Source: Punica granatum (lineage: Eukaryota > Streptophyta > Magnoliopsida > Myrtales > Lythraceae). Taken from it: 64,000 nt of DNA. Positions 11,339 through 24,307 of the stretch are shown one piece after another (the stretch's first letter is position 1; every line of letters begins with the position of its first letter). A program made the translations under genes and the position numbers. The notes beneath the pieces were generated by a model that saw only the letters and a list, made by a program, of their open reading frames with translations, did not search any database and was not told the origin of the DNA. Where the stretch lies: assembly GCF_007655135.1 (NCBI RefSeq), contig NC_045128.1, positions 18,942,811 through 19,006,810 of the forward strand, written 5' to 3'.

Positions 11339-14300
11339 TGTGCGCACCCGAATTTCATCTCGTCGGGGCACGCATGCGCGCGCCTAAGCAAACGCGGCTT
11401 GGGAGTGTCCACCTTCCCGGGGACGCGCGACGGACGCACGTGAGAAGGAGTCGCCACTTGCCATTTTACGACCCGAGGGTCGAGGGCCGGCAAGTTACCC
11501 GGGTCTAGGGGTACGGGGTACACCTAAATGCTAAGGCAATGGTCGTACGGAACCGAAAATTCCGAATTCGGGGGTTCTATTACGTGCGGACCTATATCCC
11601 GCACGCCCTCTCGGTACTCTAGCTTGCTAGGCTTGCCATTTTGTTTACTTACCGCGTGATTTAGAGTTGCGCTCGACTCGCCCGTTTTGACACCGTAAAT
11701 TCGATGAATTGATCAAATTGGACCAAGAGTCCGAAAGATGAGTAGGCTTGTGCATCGAGGAGTCGGTTCACTATCTTAGCGTTACAGTTCATCGAACCGT
11801 GATGGTTGATTCCCTGCGTGAACCGAAACCACGAGTATCCAAGCTTACTCACCCTTTGGTGGCGATAGACCAACTTAACCGATCCAGCACTCGGACCTCT
11901 CGCTCACCGATCGGGGATCCTTACAAGGAGATGAATGAACATACAAATAGAATCCTCACAATGTTCTCTCGAACAATTACAAAGTATAACCGAATAAGTA
12001 AATGGATCCCGATCGGTTTGCATAGGGCCACTATTCCGCTCCTGCTCACCGTGTATTTTGAATAACCGATAAATAAATTAAGGCAACGCGGGCTCAAAGA
12101 GCCGGGGGTCGGGTCCGATCGAACCGTCGGTTTGCAGAAAAACGACTTGTTTCCACTGTAACCGTTGGATCGATCGAGCTCCCGGGTGATATCTAAACAC
12201 GTTTCACGCGCTCAATCCAAATCCGCCTTCCACATAGGCCGTATTCGGAGTGTGACGGTGAATCGAGGCTAGATCCCATTCCGCACTCGGGTTGCACGCG
12301 CTCGGTGAGTTAAGAGGCGTTGGACCTCGTGTTCGGTGATTTGGGGCATTGGACCCCATGCAACACGTGACTTATGGGTTCGAGCCCGAACCGCAATAAA
12401 TCATCAAAAGCAAGAATAAAACGGAAGAAAACTGATGTAACTGACACGATACAGAAAGCAACTGACAATTGTCGGTGAATACAGACAAGTGGTGTATTAA
12501 GTCGAATGTACGTGATTTAATCAGTTATTACCTGTGGTTGATTGGCAAACAATGCATCTAACCTAGGCAAACATAGAGGGCGGGCTAGGATAAGGTTCTA
12601 AGCCGATTACATGTGTGTGTTTGTTTTATGACTCTTATTCAGTTAAGTGTCACTGCGGTTTCACTGAATTAGCCAAACTCGTGTTTTGACTCTAGATTGG
12701 AATCTAATATTCCACCTATCCATTATCTAATGTTTATTTAAGTCAAGTACATGATTAATCCGGTTCTTCGTCTTTTTCAACTGAAATAAAAAGGTTCACC
12801 ACCGAATCTACGATAGGAAGATAGAAACACCGAAAGTGAACGGAATGGGCCGTACGAATGAAACTCGCACCCGAACGGGCCGTCCCTTTCCGTCCATAAA
12901 TCGAGGTGTTTCCGACTCCCTAAAGCCTAGGATAACGATGAATCACGGAATGACGACTATGCCCTTGAGTGGTAAAACATGTGATGTTCATATATAAATT
13001 AAAGATCGTGTGACACGAAGAGGTCTAAAGAGGACTCGCGCATCTCGACTCGAGCCGCCTCAAATTGGGCCCGGACTCGAGTCATAGTACGCGAGTACTT
13101 GCTAGACACAATTCTATTCGTGTTACACGTCTCGATGTTTTGAAATTATGAGCTTTTAAGGAAAAGGGCATTTCCGCCGTTCCATGAACCATCGATACGT
13201 TTACGAATTAATATTCAATTTGTCCAATTATTTTGTCCGAGTGATTTAATTAATCAAATGATGCGTCCCATTTCTCGTTTGTGGAATGGTTTAGTGATTG
13301 AGGAGTTAAACCTTGATTATTATGGGCTAATGAGATGATTGTTCGGGGTTAATGCGCCTAACATGTAAATTAACCGTGAAGCTAATGATTTAAACAAAAA
13401 ATATAATTGCAATCAATTACAAGAATCGGTTTTAATCGTTTCTTGCATGCGTAAGACGCCAAACATAATAAGAACACACACATTTACAAAGTCGATGCCA
13501 CCATGGTCTTGGAATCACAAATAAACATGTAATACAAACACAAACATGATATATAATGGAATCAATAAAATGGCATCGGCACGAAAAACGAGGTAAACCG
13601 TAAATGTAATAAACATGAAAACAGAGTCGGATCAGGGTCAAGGGGTCTATTTTGGATCTAGATTCAGTTTGGAGAGGGCTAAATTAGACCAAAAAAAAAA
13701 ACAGTGTGATCTGATATGTCGAATATACGAAAAGTTCGGTAAATAATTTTTATTTGGAGTTTCAGCGCCCATAAAAATATGAACTTTTGTGTGGAACCTT
13801 AAAATAACATCAGGAATGTGTGGTAAAAATTTCAGTTCATTTTGAAGTCGGATGGTTCGCGAGATCTATCAAAATCAGACCGGAAACACCGAAATAACGG
13901 GTAAACATTTTTATCCGGAGATCCAGTGCACAGAAAAATCTGAAATTTTGTATGGGGACTTAAAATAACATCAAGTGTCTGTGGTAAAAATTTCAGCTCA
14001 TTTGGAACTCGGATGGTTCACGAGACATATCAAAATCTGGCCGAGAATACCGAAATAACGGGTAAACATTTTTTATCCGGAGATCCAGCGCCCAGAAAAA
14101 TCTGAAATTTTATGTGGGGACTTAAAATAACATCAAGAGTCTGTGGTAAAAATTTCAGCTCATTTCGAAGTCGGATGGTTCACGAAGTTGCTCAAGGGCC
14201 AAACCCGGGATCTAAGGAAAATCATGCGAAATGAGCCCCTAACACCCCATATCAAACAAATATCGAAGAACCTAGCTTCTCTAAGTCATAGAGGAGTCTT

Positions 14301-15428
14301 ACCTAGCCTCGGAACACGAGGAAGGAGTCGGAGAAGTGGCCGTGGGAGTCGCAAGACTCGGCTTGAAGTCGCGGAAGTGAGTAATCCGAGAGAAAACAGC
14401 CGCGGCTAGTCTCGGGAGAACGGCTTGGCACGCGAGCTCCGGGCACGGCACGGTGCAAGGTCGGGCTCGTTGGACTCCTAAGAGGTAGATCTAGACGAGC
14501 ACGGGCAGACCCGATTAATTTGAAGATTTGGAAAGCTTGAAAGACGAAGATTTGGATGAATCTAATGTCGCCATGCGTCGCGTGAACGGACGTTCGGGCG
14601 ATTCGGCGCCTCGGGAGTCGGTTTTGCCCTGTCGGATGTTTGGAGTGGAGTTTAGCGTCCCTTGATCCCCGATGATCTTTGTGCATTCTTGCATTCGTTT
14701 CGGCGACCCTTTTGCCCCGCGGGTGATTGTTGGCTCATCGTCCTCGGTCGGGGACCGTTGGCCCGGGAAGACCTAGGGACTTTGACCGGGATTCTCTCAA
14801 TGTGCCCCGAATGCCTTGAGGTGCTTGGAGGTTATCGTGAGGTACTCAGAGATCGTTGTGGTCTCTGCTTTCCGTGGAAATACCCGAAGGTTCACCGGGA
14901 GGCGTTCGTGATCACTGAAGCGTACTTCGGGAGATCGAGCCGAGTTTCGGAAGGTTGTCTGAAACTTGTTCCCCGGCCCTGGTGGTCCCTGGGCGCCTGT
15001 AGACCCGTTTTGAGGGGCCGTTTGCTTGTCAGTGGAGCGAACCCCGGGAGCTCTGTCAGAAAAGGCGTCCGTGGGGGATCGGGGTGTCCCGGCTTAAGCA
15101 GGATGTCCCGGAAATGCGCCCGGACGTGTCATTGGTCATTTTGGCACTTGGAGGGATTTTTGGAGCCCCATATTGGGCACCTTTCGGTGCTTCGGTGACT
15201 CAGTGATGAATAGTGCCACAGTGCCAGCTCCGTTGTTTTCGGGATTCCTCGTTCGTCTGTTCTTCTGACTGCTTTCTTCCGCCTTTCTCAGTGGACCGTG
15301 TTTTTCTTTATTGTTCATGACCCCGTGCCCGCCTATTTGCCTCCGATTGCCGGGCGATGAATAGTGTCCCGAGCTTCAGTCGGGAATCCCTGTGCGGGAA
15401 GCCGGTGGGCCAAAATGGGGTGCTGACA
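11339..15428 (-). mobile_element. LTR2: 5' LTR of element C (4.1 kb)
   Basis: On the minus strand the LTR starts TGTCAGCACCCC at 15428 and ends GGGTGCGCACA at 11339. It is followed leftward by a PBS, so it is a 5' LTR. Rightward it abuts the D integrase reading frame with no polypurine tract, so C inserted there. The expected duplication would be acgtc (15429-15433); its partner lies beyond the window. It carries the conserved hairpins (11469-11482 and 11583-11605) and an A11 tract near 13690. It is shorter than LTR1 because it has one copy of a segment that LTR1 has twice. Confidence 0.88.
13735..14185 (-). repeat. 161-bp tandem triplication inside LTR2
   Basis: Three copies start near 13735, 13896 and 14057. 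Anchors such as cagaaaaatctgaaatttt and ggtaaaaatttcag recur with periods of 161 and 162 bp. The third copy is truncated after ggatggttcacga. It is AT-rich compared with the rest of the LTR. Confidence 0.85.
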
Positions 15429-15433
15429 ACGTC

Positions 15434-18032
15434 CATCCCCCACATTGAGAAAGGCCACAGGGCTGTCATAGGGCGTAGCTCGTTGGGCGGTGCCTTAATC
15501 TAATCTGCGTAAACTTGGCATCGGTGGCAGTGCCTAACATGCTTTACACAATCAGTTTCCATGGTGGACCAATAATAGCCTAAGCGCATAATCTTTTTGG
15601 CGAGCATGAGGCCATTCATATGAGGTCCACAATTTCCCCCGTGCACTTCCTCCATAAGACGTCGCGATTCGTGTTCGTCGATGCATCGGAGGAGCGTGGA
15701 ATCAAAGGAGCAGTGGTATAGTATCTCGCCGCTCAGAAAGTAGTGCATCGCGAGGCGTCTGAGCGTCTTTCGATAGCGGCGATCGACAAATGGGGGATAT
15801 TGGCCCGTTTGCAAGAAGTTCCTGATGTCTTCGTACCACGGCTTAGCTTCGGACGCTTCAATTGCGTTGCAGTGGGCCGGGCCTTTGGCCACTTCGATTT
15901 CAAGAGGTTCGATGATGTTCTCCTCTGAAATACTCGCCATAGATGCGAGTGTTGCGAGTGCGTCCGCGAACTGATTCTTCGCGCGTGGAGTGTAGGTGAA
16001 TGAGATCTTCTCGAAGTTCTTCGCCAATTCCTCAAGATACTCATGGTACGGGACTAACTTCGCGTCTTTCGTCTTCCATTGCCCCAGCGTTTGGAAGATT
16101 GTGAGCATGTAGTCACCGAATACCTCTAACTCCTTCACCTTGAAATCGATCGCCGCTTGCAAACCGAGGATGCACGCCTCGTATTCGGCCACATTGTTGG
16201 TACAGGAGAAATCCACTTTTGCAGCGACTGGGTAATGGCGCCCATCCGGGGATATCAAAACCGCCCCAACTCCTGATCCCACAGAATTGACAGCCCCGTC
16301 AAAGTACATCTTCCATGTTGGCTCCTCTTTCTCTTCGTCCACCTGGAGGATTCCTTCATCCGGGAAGTCCGTGTTAACCGGCGTGTCTTCGTCGATCGGG
16401 AATTATGCTAGGTGGTCGGCAATCGCTTGCCCCTTGACAGACGTGCGGGGCACGTACTCTATGTCGTACTATGTCAGTTGACAGCGCCATTTTGCGATGT
16501 TCCTCATGGAGGAGGGGCTGTCGAGCAAATACCGCAGGGGGTCTGCTTTTGACAGCAAGCGGATCGTGTGATAGAGCGTGAACTGTCGGAGCCTCTGCAT
16601 GACCCATACCAACGCGCAACACATCTTCTCGATTTCCGGATAATTGGACTCCTCCTCAGTGAACTTCTTGCTCAAGTAGTATATCGCCCTTTCCGTGCGC
16701 GTCGACTCGTCTTCTTGCCCTAGCATGCACCCTAAGGATTGTCAGCGTACCGTGAGGTATAAAATGAGGGGTCGATTCGGCACGGGTGGTACCAATATTG
16801 GCGGCCGAATGAGGTAGGCCTTGACGGTGTCGAAGGCCTTCTAACACTCGTGGTCCCACTCCATCGCTGCATTCTTGCGGAGCAAGCGAAAGAGCGGCTG
16901 ACACTTATCCGTCAGATTTGCAATGAAGCGCGCAATGTAATTCAACTGCCCCAAGAAGCCGCGTACCTCCCGAACCGTTGATGGCGGGGGGAGCTCTTTG
17001 ATTGCCTTGACTTTGTCCGGATCCACTTCGATGCCGTGCTCATTGACCACGAACCCTAGCAGCTTTCCTGATCGGGCACCAAATGTGCATTTTGCCGGAT
17101 TGAGCCGGAGCTTGTATTCTCTCAAGCGATCGAAAAGGCGCTTCAGGTTGACAAGGTGGTCTTCTCCCTCTTTGGACTTGGCGATCATGACATCGACGTA
17201 TACCTCGACTTCTTTGTGCATCATGTCGTGGAATAGTGTGACCATAGCCCTCTGATAAGTTGCCTCTGCGTTCTTGAGGCCGAAAGGCATAACGCGGTAG
17301 CAAAAGGTTCCCCACATCGTGGTGAACGTCGTTTTGAGTTTGTCTTTTTCAGCCATCCGGATTTGATTGTATTCGAAGAAGCCGTCCATGAAAGAGAACT
17401 GGGCGTGGCGTGCCGTATTGTCGACTAGGACGTCGATGTGCGGCAGGGGGAAATTGTCCTTAGGGCTAGCTTTGTTGAGGTCTCGGTAATCGACGCAAAC
17501 TCGGACCCTTCCATCCTTTTTTTCTACCGGTACAATGCTCGCTACCCACTCGGAATAGTTGCAGACTTCGAGGAACCCCGCATTGATCTGTTTGACGACT
17601 TCTTCCTTGATGCGGAGGAGAAGGCTAGCTCGCTGTCGTCGTAACTGTTGCCGCTTGGGCGGGAATTTCTCAGTGTCGAGTGGAAGGAAGTGCTCGACTA
17701 TTGAGGGGTCTAAGCCGGGAATGTCGGCATAAGACCAGGCGAAGACCTCTTGGTATTCCTTCAAGAAGTCGATCATCCGGGTTCGCTGCGTAGGGTCGAG
17801 GGCTGTCCCGATCTTCAAGGTGCGGGGCTCTTCTTCGGTGCCCACGTTGATCTCCTCTGTTGGCTCGACCGAGGTGATTTGATGGTCCTCGAGGCGACGC
17901 AAATTCTCTTCTATCTCGGGCACTTGACTGTCCTCGGGGAGCCCTTCCCCAAAGTATACGGGTTGGGGCTTATCGACGTGCTCTTGGAATGGGTTTGAAT
18001 CGAAGTGTCGAGGATTTGGATTCGAGTGGAGC
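15434..18032 (-). pseudogene. pol: D pol exon 2: RT, RNase H, archaeal-type RNase H, integrase N-terminus (broken)
   Basis: This is the second exon of the polyprotein, from the acceptor at 18033-18034. In order it holds the linker, reverse transcriptase (about 17920-16850, with MPFGLKNA and LNPAKCTFG motifs), Ty3-type RNase H (about 16800-16470), a second archaeal-type RNase H (YFDGA, AEYEACILGL and NQFADALATL motifs, about 16310-15950), and the HHCC zinc-finger end of integrase (about 15660-15510). The RT active site at 17189-17200 reads YVDV instead of YVDD, losing a catalytic Asp. Nonsense codons lie at 16841-16843, 16742-16744, 16469-16471, 16403-16405 and 15500-15502. The integrase catalytic core is missing because C is inserted at 15434. 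Confidence 0.9.
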
Positions 18033-18246
18033 CTGGAAATTCGAGAGAATTGTCTTAGAAAAATTCATAACGATGCGAAATAGAGAGTAAAAGGAGGAGA
18101 TGAAACGCATGGGAATTCAAAAAAAATGTGCGAGAGATTTCATTGATAAGGTGAATATGAAGCCATAATAGAAACCCCTCTCCCATCGTGTGGCGCATGG
18201 CTTACGCCGACACGTGGGGCACATCTTATACATGGATAAGCCTTAC
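18033..18246 (-). other. Putative Ogre intron in element D (214 bp)
   Basis: On the minus strand the donor is TTT|GTAAGG and the acceptor ATTTCCAG|GCTCC. Joining the flanks keeps one reading frame from the protease exon into the RT exon, splitting a codon after its second base. Element A has donor and acceptor at the same codon (42249-42439) but little other intron similarity. Ogre elements are known for an intron at this place, so I accept it although splicing cannot be shown here. Confidence 0.75.
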
Positions 18247-21200
18247 AAATCGGCAATCACAGCCGAGTAGCGCGGGACTAAGGTCCAGTTGTCAAGCTCC
18301 TCATTTTCCTGCGCCAAACGGATGTGAACCCCTGAAGGAAGCTCCTCGGTGACGGCGTACACGGCTGACGGAGCGGCAGGAGTGTTGTCGGAGTCCGAGG
18401 AAGGGCCGTCAAGGGTGCCCCCGATGGTGTGTGAAGGTCCGGGGAAGAAGTGCAATAGCGGGGGGACTGGAGTGCCCCTGTTGAGCCTCCCGTAGTGTGC
18501 GGCGAGGCGATGAAGGTGGTTGCCCTTGCGGGCCTCGAGGATTTCATGACAGGAGGGGCGAAAGCCGAGTCCCCTCCTGTGCTTGTACTCTTCGACTTCA
18601 ATAGGGTGATTGATCCCCTGTCCACGCGCCCCAAGGCCGGTGCCGGGAATGTAATTGTTGCGTAGGAGAACCTTTCCTATCATGCTGTCGGCATGGGACG
18701 GTCCACTCTCTCCGTAGTCCCGGATGACGGAGATGGTTTCGAATGAGTGGAATGGGAGGTTTTCATCGTCCCCGACGCTAATAAAGGGCATCGCCGTCTC
18801 CTTGTAGATGGCGTAGTCCTCCTCTCCCTTCACCGTAATGAGCTTCTCCTCGACGATGAATTTCAGCCTTTGGTCCAGAGAAGAGGGGACGGCGCCGGCC
18901 GAGTAGATCCAGGGCCTCCCTAGCAACAGGCTGAACGCATTCGGGATGTCGAGCACTTGGAATGTGATGCTGAACGAGCACGGGCCAGCAACTATGAGGA
19001 GGTCGATCTCCCCGTTCACCTCTCTGCGTGAGCCGTCGAAGGCTCATACCGCTGTTCTGCTTGGGCGGACTCTGTTGAGGTCCACATTCATCTGTTTTAG
19101 GGTGGTCACAGGGCAAACGTTGAGGGCGGACCCGTTGTCAATCATGACCCGGCCAATGATGTAGTTGTTGCACTTGCAGACAATGTGCAACGCCCGCGAA
19201 TGTGACCAACCTTCGGACGGGAGCTCGTCGTCCGAGAATGAGATGGTGTTGGAGAAGATGGACCCGATAGTCTCCTCTATCCTACCCGGGGGTATCCCTT
19301 TGGGAACTTGCGCCGAAGTTAGTATCCGGAGGAGGGCTTCTCGGTGCGGTTTCGAACCAAGGAGGAGGGAGAGCAATGAGATATGGGCCGGGGACTTGGC
19401 CATTTGCTCGACTACTTTGTATTCGCTCGCCTTCACGATCTTCATGAATGCTTCGGCTTCCTCCTCGGTCACCTTCTTGGACGGAAAAGGTGAGTTTTCA
19501 AGCACTATCCCACCTTCAGTTGCAGGCGCCTTCCCTTTGTCTCTGATCGCCGGGTTCTCGTACACTCGGCCCGAACGTGTCACCCCCATAACACTAAACT
19601 GCTGCTCAACACTCCCGAAACTTCCTTCATAGGTCCAGGGGACCTTGTTGTCAGTATACGGTTCTCGCGCGGGGATATCCACAACGAATGGAGCCGACGA
19701 AGCCACGTGTCCCGCGAATCCGACCGTGGGTTCCTCGGGAGTATAGTGGATCACGAAGGGAAGGGGGTCGTCTCGCGTGTCTTCGTCCCTCCCTGAGGCG
19801 CACGTGGAGATCATGTTGACGGAAGGTCCCGAACTCGGCCTATGGTCCGGGAGGGGGTTCTCCTGCACATTCGGGGGCCTCACGGCGTTGAAGGTGAGCC
19901 TGTTGCTGTCGATCCTCCTTTGGATCTCGTCTCGCAACCTCCAACAATTATCGAGAGTATGCCCCGGCGCGCCCTGATGATATTCGCAGCATTTAGACTG
20001 GTCCTGAATGGACGGGTCAAAATTCGGGCCTAGGGATATCGGTCGAATCTAATCGCCCGCAAGGAGTTGTCGATATATGTGAGAAAGAGGGGCAGGCAGA
20101 GGTGTGTATTGCTTGCGGGGTCGGTTGTGCGAGGCGCTGGCCTGTGGACCCTGGGAAGTGGGGTACTGTTGCGTCGGTGGAGGAGCTCTCGACACTGGGG
20201 GCCTAGGCTGAGGGGGCTGAGCTGACGTGGGCGCGTAGTGGTCGTACGATTGTGAGGTTATTGTCGGCGGGACCGGTGGAGCCGAGTAGTAAATTGACTG
20301 AGGTTGATGCTGTGGAGGCGGAGGGAAGTAGGTAGGAGCGGCAGTCGGTGTGGTCGTGAGATTCACCGAATATTGTTGGGACGCCTGATGTGCCGTATTG
20401 ACGACGTTAACTGAGACTTCCTTTCCTCTCCTCTCGTCGGGAGACGGGGATGTCGCGGGGACCTTCTTTGATGACTCCTCCCCTTTACTGGCGGGGCCTT
20501 CCATCCTTCCGAGCTTGATCCCCAAATCAAGCTTTTTCCCAGCCTCGATGAGGTCGGAGAATGAAGAAGTGTGGGCCAACAGGTGCGAATAATATATCCC
20601 TCTCAGCATGGAGTGAAACAACTGAACCTGTTGTGCTTCGCTGATCGGAGGGATGTGTTTCGCCGCTTAGGCACGCCACTTAGCAGCGTATTCTTCGAAC
20701 CTTTGGCCCCGCACCATCTCTTTTGTGCTCAGCTCCAGGAAGGTGGGAGGCACTTCTGCGCAATATCGGTATTGGTCGATAAACTTCCGGGAGAGGTCCT
20801 CCCGCGTCGGAATGTCCTCGACCTTCAATGATATGAACCAATCGAGAGCGGATCCCGACAGGCTGTCTTGGAAGGAGCGGATGACGAACTCCTCGTACTC
20901 CCAATACTGTAGCATCTTGCCCCGGTAATGGCGGAGGTGGTGGCGTGGATCCGTCGTACCCCCGTAGGTCTTGAACTTCGGGATCTTGAACTTCGGGGGC
21001 AGCCGCATGCCCGGGAATAAGCTGCAGTCACCGTAGCGCGCATCGGGTCGAGCATCATTTGCTTGTAGGGCTTGTATCGTCTCTTCTATTCGCTTCAGTC
21101 TGCGCTCTTGCTCGGCGTCAGCCTCGGGGAAGAAGTGTGTTGGTGAGGCGAACTGGGCCGCATGAGTCGGCGTGCCCGGTTCGTGGAAGGTAGTGTTTAT

Positions 21201-21897
21201 GGGGGGTGGCGCCGGGTAAGAGAGGCCGGCATGGGGTTGTAGAGATGAGTAGGGGGGAAGCTCCGTGGTTTGGAAGTCAGTCGAAGCAGGTGCACTTGAG
21301 GCTGGGAAAACCATCGGCGGAGGGACTATATAGGCTGCAGTCGGGGCCGGCATGGAAACAGGCGGTGGGGCGAATAAGACCTGATCTGAAGTGAGGAATG
21401 CCGCCGGTGGAAGAGGGACGGCCGTGGGGGCAGGTGGCGGCGGAAACGGGCTGGTGAAGGGGTGAGCCATGGACGCACGTAGTGTTGGTGGTGCAGGCGC
21501 ATCCATATTCTCCGGGGCTTGGGTCGGTGGAATCCCAGGTGCTGGATCGACCGTCGGCCCTTGTCCCCGGTGGAGGTGTGGAGCTTGAGGATGCACGGTT
21601 TGGCCTTCTAAGTAGGGCGAGCAGTTCTGCCATGTTGGTGGCAATTTGGTTGACTGTGCCCTCAAGTGCCGTGATGCGGGCTTGGTCGTCGGAGGTGGAT
21701 GACGTCAGTGGAGCTTGTGGAAGGGGCGCCCCTGAAGACGTCAGGGGCGGGAGATGTGTCGGAGGGGCGCCCGAATACGCCGGGAGTATGCCTGCAGGAG
21801 TCGGAGGCGGCGGAGCGTGCATCGGAAGTGGTTTAGAATGAGCCGGAACCGGTGGGTTAACTTCTTCGGAGATGTCGACTCGATCCTCTTCCGCCAT
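18247..21897 (-). pseudogene. gag-pro: D gag-protease exon 1 (broken)
   Basis: It starts at ATG 21897, matching the A gag start. The order is a Pro-rich N-terminal part with ALEGTVNQIATNMAELLALL, the retrotransposon gag domain (EEFVIRSFQDSLSGSALDWF, about 20900-20840), a Pro-rich linker, a CX2HX5HX4C zinc-knuckle-like motif (about 19990-19945), an aspartic protease with DNGSA (Asp codon 19137-19139), then a G-patch-like segment (GTGLGARGQG and HRRGLGF, about 18660-18550). Breaks are a frameshift near 21565 and nonsense codons at 20667-20669, 20049-20051 and 19044-19046. The C-terminus runs straight into the intron donor. Confidence 0.9.
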
Positions 21898-22214
21898 CCT
21901 GAGTCATTGACGGGTCGGATAACGGTGCGACGCTAGTTGCGATCACCTAGGTTCCAAGAATGTGTAAGGACAATGTCGACTTTTTGAACGATAAGTACGG
22001 GACAAGTAAAATGACGAGATGTATGAGATGCATGAGTTTTCAAAATGCGAATGTCATTACATTGATTCGATTCAAGTTCCATAGTTTTACAAAACAGAAC
22101 GCACGAAAGAAAAGGAACATAAATGTATAGCCGACATCCCTTTACGCTCGGTGGCCGGTTGAGAGCGGCGTAGGTCCGAGCGAGGGCAAAAATAAATGGG
22201 CGCATTCGCTAATC
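21898..22214 (-). other. ORF1-gag spacer of element D
   Basis: Non-coding DNA between ORF1 and gag. It aligns by eye with A 38383-38640 (shared ATTTATGTT and AACTCATGCATCTCATACAT phrases). D lacks the roughly 570-bp insert that A has at its ORF1 end, so the insert is specific to A or its lineage. Confidence 0.7.
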
Positions 22215-23702
22215 CTAGGGGTGGGCGATCTCGCGCGCCCTTGCCTGCACTGGGTCCAACTTCGCGCCCAAGCGGGCCATCTCCCTGCCTAGATGCGCGA
22301 CTCGAGCCAACTCTGTCTGAAGCTCCCTGTAGTCTGCGACCTCTGCGCGGGAATCAACAAGCTCGCAACGGAGCCTATCTCGTTCCTCCCTGATGGCCTG
22401 TAGCTTCGCGCGCATGGTCGCTTGGGTGGAGCTTTCGGCTTCGAGAGCGGGGGTAGATGTAGCTCGGGGAGTCGGGGTGGCCTGGGACCGTTGTGGTGGT
22501 GTCGATCCCTGCGGGTAGAACCAGGCCAAGTATGCTGATGTGGTGGAGAATGCTCGCTCCTCGTCGGTGGGGTGCTCGGGGAAGTACAGACGCTGTATGG
22601 TGCTAGCGTCCCGTTGACGGCGGATCTCCCGAATCTGCAGGAATCTTGCGGGGGCCGTGGATGTAGAGTCAGCCCATTGGATGCGGAAAGGTAGACGGTC
22701 CGCCTCGGCGGGAATGTCTTGTAGGCCACCGAGTTGTCTGATTACCCAGCCGGGGAATATGAGCGTGCTCCCCAAGTGGCTAAGAAGGGGGACTCCCACA
22801 ATCCCGGGACATCCTGTGATGATGGGGCCGTCGGGGTTCCATCGGGCGACCCATAGGAACCGCGAGGGCGTCAGCTCGCGCCAAAAGTGCCTCCATTCCG
22901 AGAAGCTGTGCTCGAGAGGTGGGATAACCGGTACCAGGCGCTCGATCAGCGAGCGCTCGTCAGCGATGTAGGAGAATGGATGTGATGAGCAAAAGGGGCG
23001 GATATGGGCGAGAAGCCAAATCTGCAGTAGGTGCGGGAATCCTCTTATCCTGCCGCGCCGAATCTCTCTAACATAGTCTAGAGACCGAACGGTCTCGGCT
23101 AACAAAGCCTCCACGTAACTATGGCCTCCTACCGCTTAGAGGACGACTTGGGTTATAGCCCCGTCAATGAGGTTCGGCGAGTACGGGAACAAGAGAGTGC
23201 CGAAGACCAAGAGCAGGAATCCGTGACACGTGTCGTGCTGATAGGATGCCGTCGAAGGTGTCAACGCGCGGAGGAGCGTCCAATCGGAGAGCCATGCGAT
23301 CCTGATGCCGTGGTCCCATCCTTGGTGAAGCTCTTCGTGGATGTCTTGGGTGGGTATGCCGAGGAGGCTAGAGAGCTGACTCCGAATGGTCGCGAACGGG
23401 TTGGGCACGAATATGCCTTGGGTCGTGGACGTGGGCCTCTGGATGAGTGCCGTGTACTCCTCGATCGTAGGGGCTAACTCCGTCCCCTGAAAGTTGAATA
23501 CTGCGTGCTCGGAGTCCCAAAACTCCATGGCGGTCCTCAAGAAGATCCAATCCACCGGGGTTTCAGTGAACATAACCATATCTCCGATGATGCCCCGAAT
23601 GAAAGCATGATCCACCGGCTGGAGAGTCCTCCAGATGCGCATGATATCTTGTCTTGGCGGTGTGATTGCTTCGAGCCTGAGACCGGGAGCCGGGCGATCC
23701 AT
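22215..23702 (-). pseudogene. ORF1: D ORF1, Ogre-specific protein of unknown function (one nonsense codon)
   Basis: This 495-codon frame starts MDRPAPGLRL at 23702 and ends at 22215, interrupted only by TAA at 23136-23138, where A has CAA. The N-terminal two thirds resemble the plant-mobile-domain-like proteins encoded before gag in Ogre elements (core phrases VDWIFLRTAMEFWD, GTELAPTIEEY and SYQHDTCHGFLLLVFG). The last 80 residues are charged and likely coiled coil (REERDRLRCELVDSRAEV). An ORF before gag distinguishes Ogre from most gypsy elements; its role is unknown. A single C-to-T change restores the break on paper only; the copy as it stands is truncated at 188 residues. Confidence 0.88.
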
Positions 23703-24287
23703 CCTTACCTAGATGGAGGAGATACCGGCTTAACGTCTTAAGAATCAAATCAATGTAATGTCCTAGGTTTTTCGGAAATAATGTATGCAGTGCGGAAAGA
23801 TAAGCTATAATCACGTTCTTTACAGAATACATCGCTCTTTCTTACAGAAAAATACAAAATGCCCGTCCTAAAAAAAATTACGGGCCGACTCAAAGACTCG
23901 ACTTTTGGGTCGGTTGACGGCATGGAGGAAAAGATTGGTCCAGAATGACGGTCCCTGTGTATGCATGGTTTTTGGCGCTACTGGGAGAACCGCTAACTAG
24001 GGATGGGGGCTCCCGATACAAGGGTGTGAATTTCTTAAAATCGAGCGAGGATCTTTGGGGGCCGGTTCGGTGGCATAGATGACTCGATCCGTTCCCTTAC
24101 TCGGAACCTCTGACTAACCTAGCTTCCTATCTTGGTGCCCGTGGGATTTCGGACAAGGTACCTAAGAACCCGCTAGAATGATGCGATGCAAATGCAAGAA
24201 ATAAATGTGCTTGAGAATAAATGTACGGAAAGCGGTAAATAAACTTGCAAGCGAGCAAACGGAATCGAGCCCGAACCCTCTAGATAT
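23703..24287 (-). other. 5' leader of element D
   Basis: Non-coding leader between the PBS and ORF1, matching the leaders of C (10990-11318) and A (35730-36320), with conserved stretches around aaagatcctcgctcgatttt. It probably contains the RNA packaging signal, by position only. Confidence 0.6.
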
Positions 24288-24304
24288 CCCCAGTGGAGTC
24301 GCCA
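24288..24304 (-). other. Primer binding site of element D
   Basis: On the minus strand it reads TGGCGACTCCACTGGGG, three bases past the LTR terminus. It is complementary to the acceptor end (with CCA) of plant tRNA-Arg(ACG), the primer expected for Ogre-like elements. Confidence 0.88.
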
Positions 24305-24307
24305 AGC

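Larger units (their letters stand above)
15429..24307 (-). mobile_element. Element D internal region (minus-strand Ogre-like)
   Basis: Reading right to left this is an almost complete Ogre-type internal region: PBS (24288-24304), leader, ORF1, spacer, gag-protease exon, intron, and an RT-RNase H-integrase exon cut off by insertion of C just after the first part of the integrase core. Its 5' LTR is LTR1. The integrase reading frame ends at the codons for Met-Asp-Val, directly at the C LTR. Every coding segment carries nonsense changes, so D cannot make its own proteins. Confidence 0.88.

Noticed and set aside
14662..15198. 178-codon plus-strand frame in LTR2
   Set aside because: It is antisense to the element, inside an LTR, and the corresponding part of LTR1 (29700-30100) does not keep the frame.
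24288..24304. A tRNA-Arg gene at the PBS
   Set aside because: Only the complementary 17 bases of the acceptor end are present, with no cloverleaf around them.
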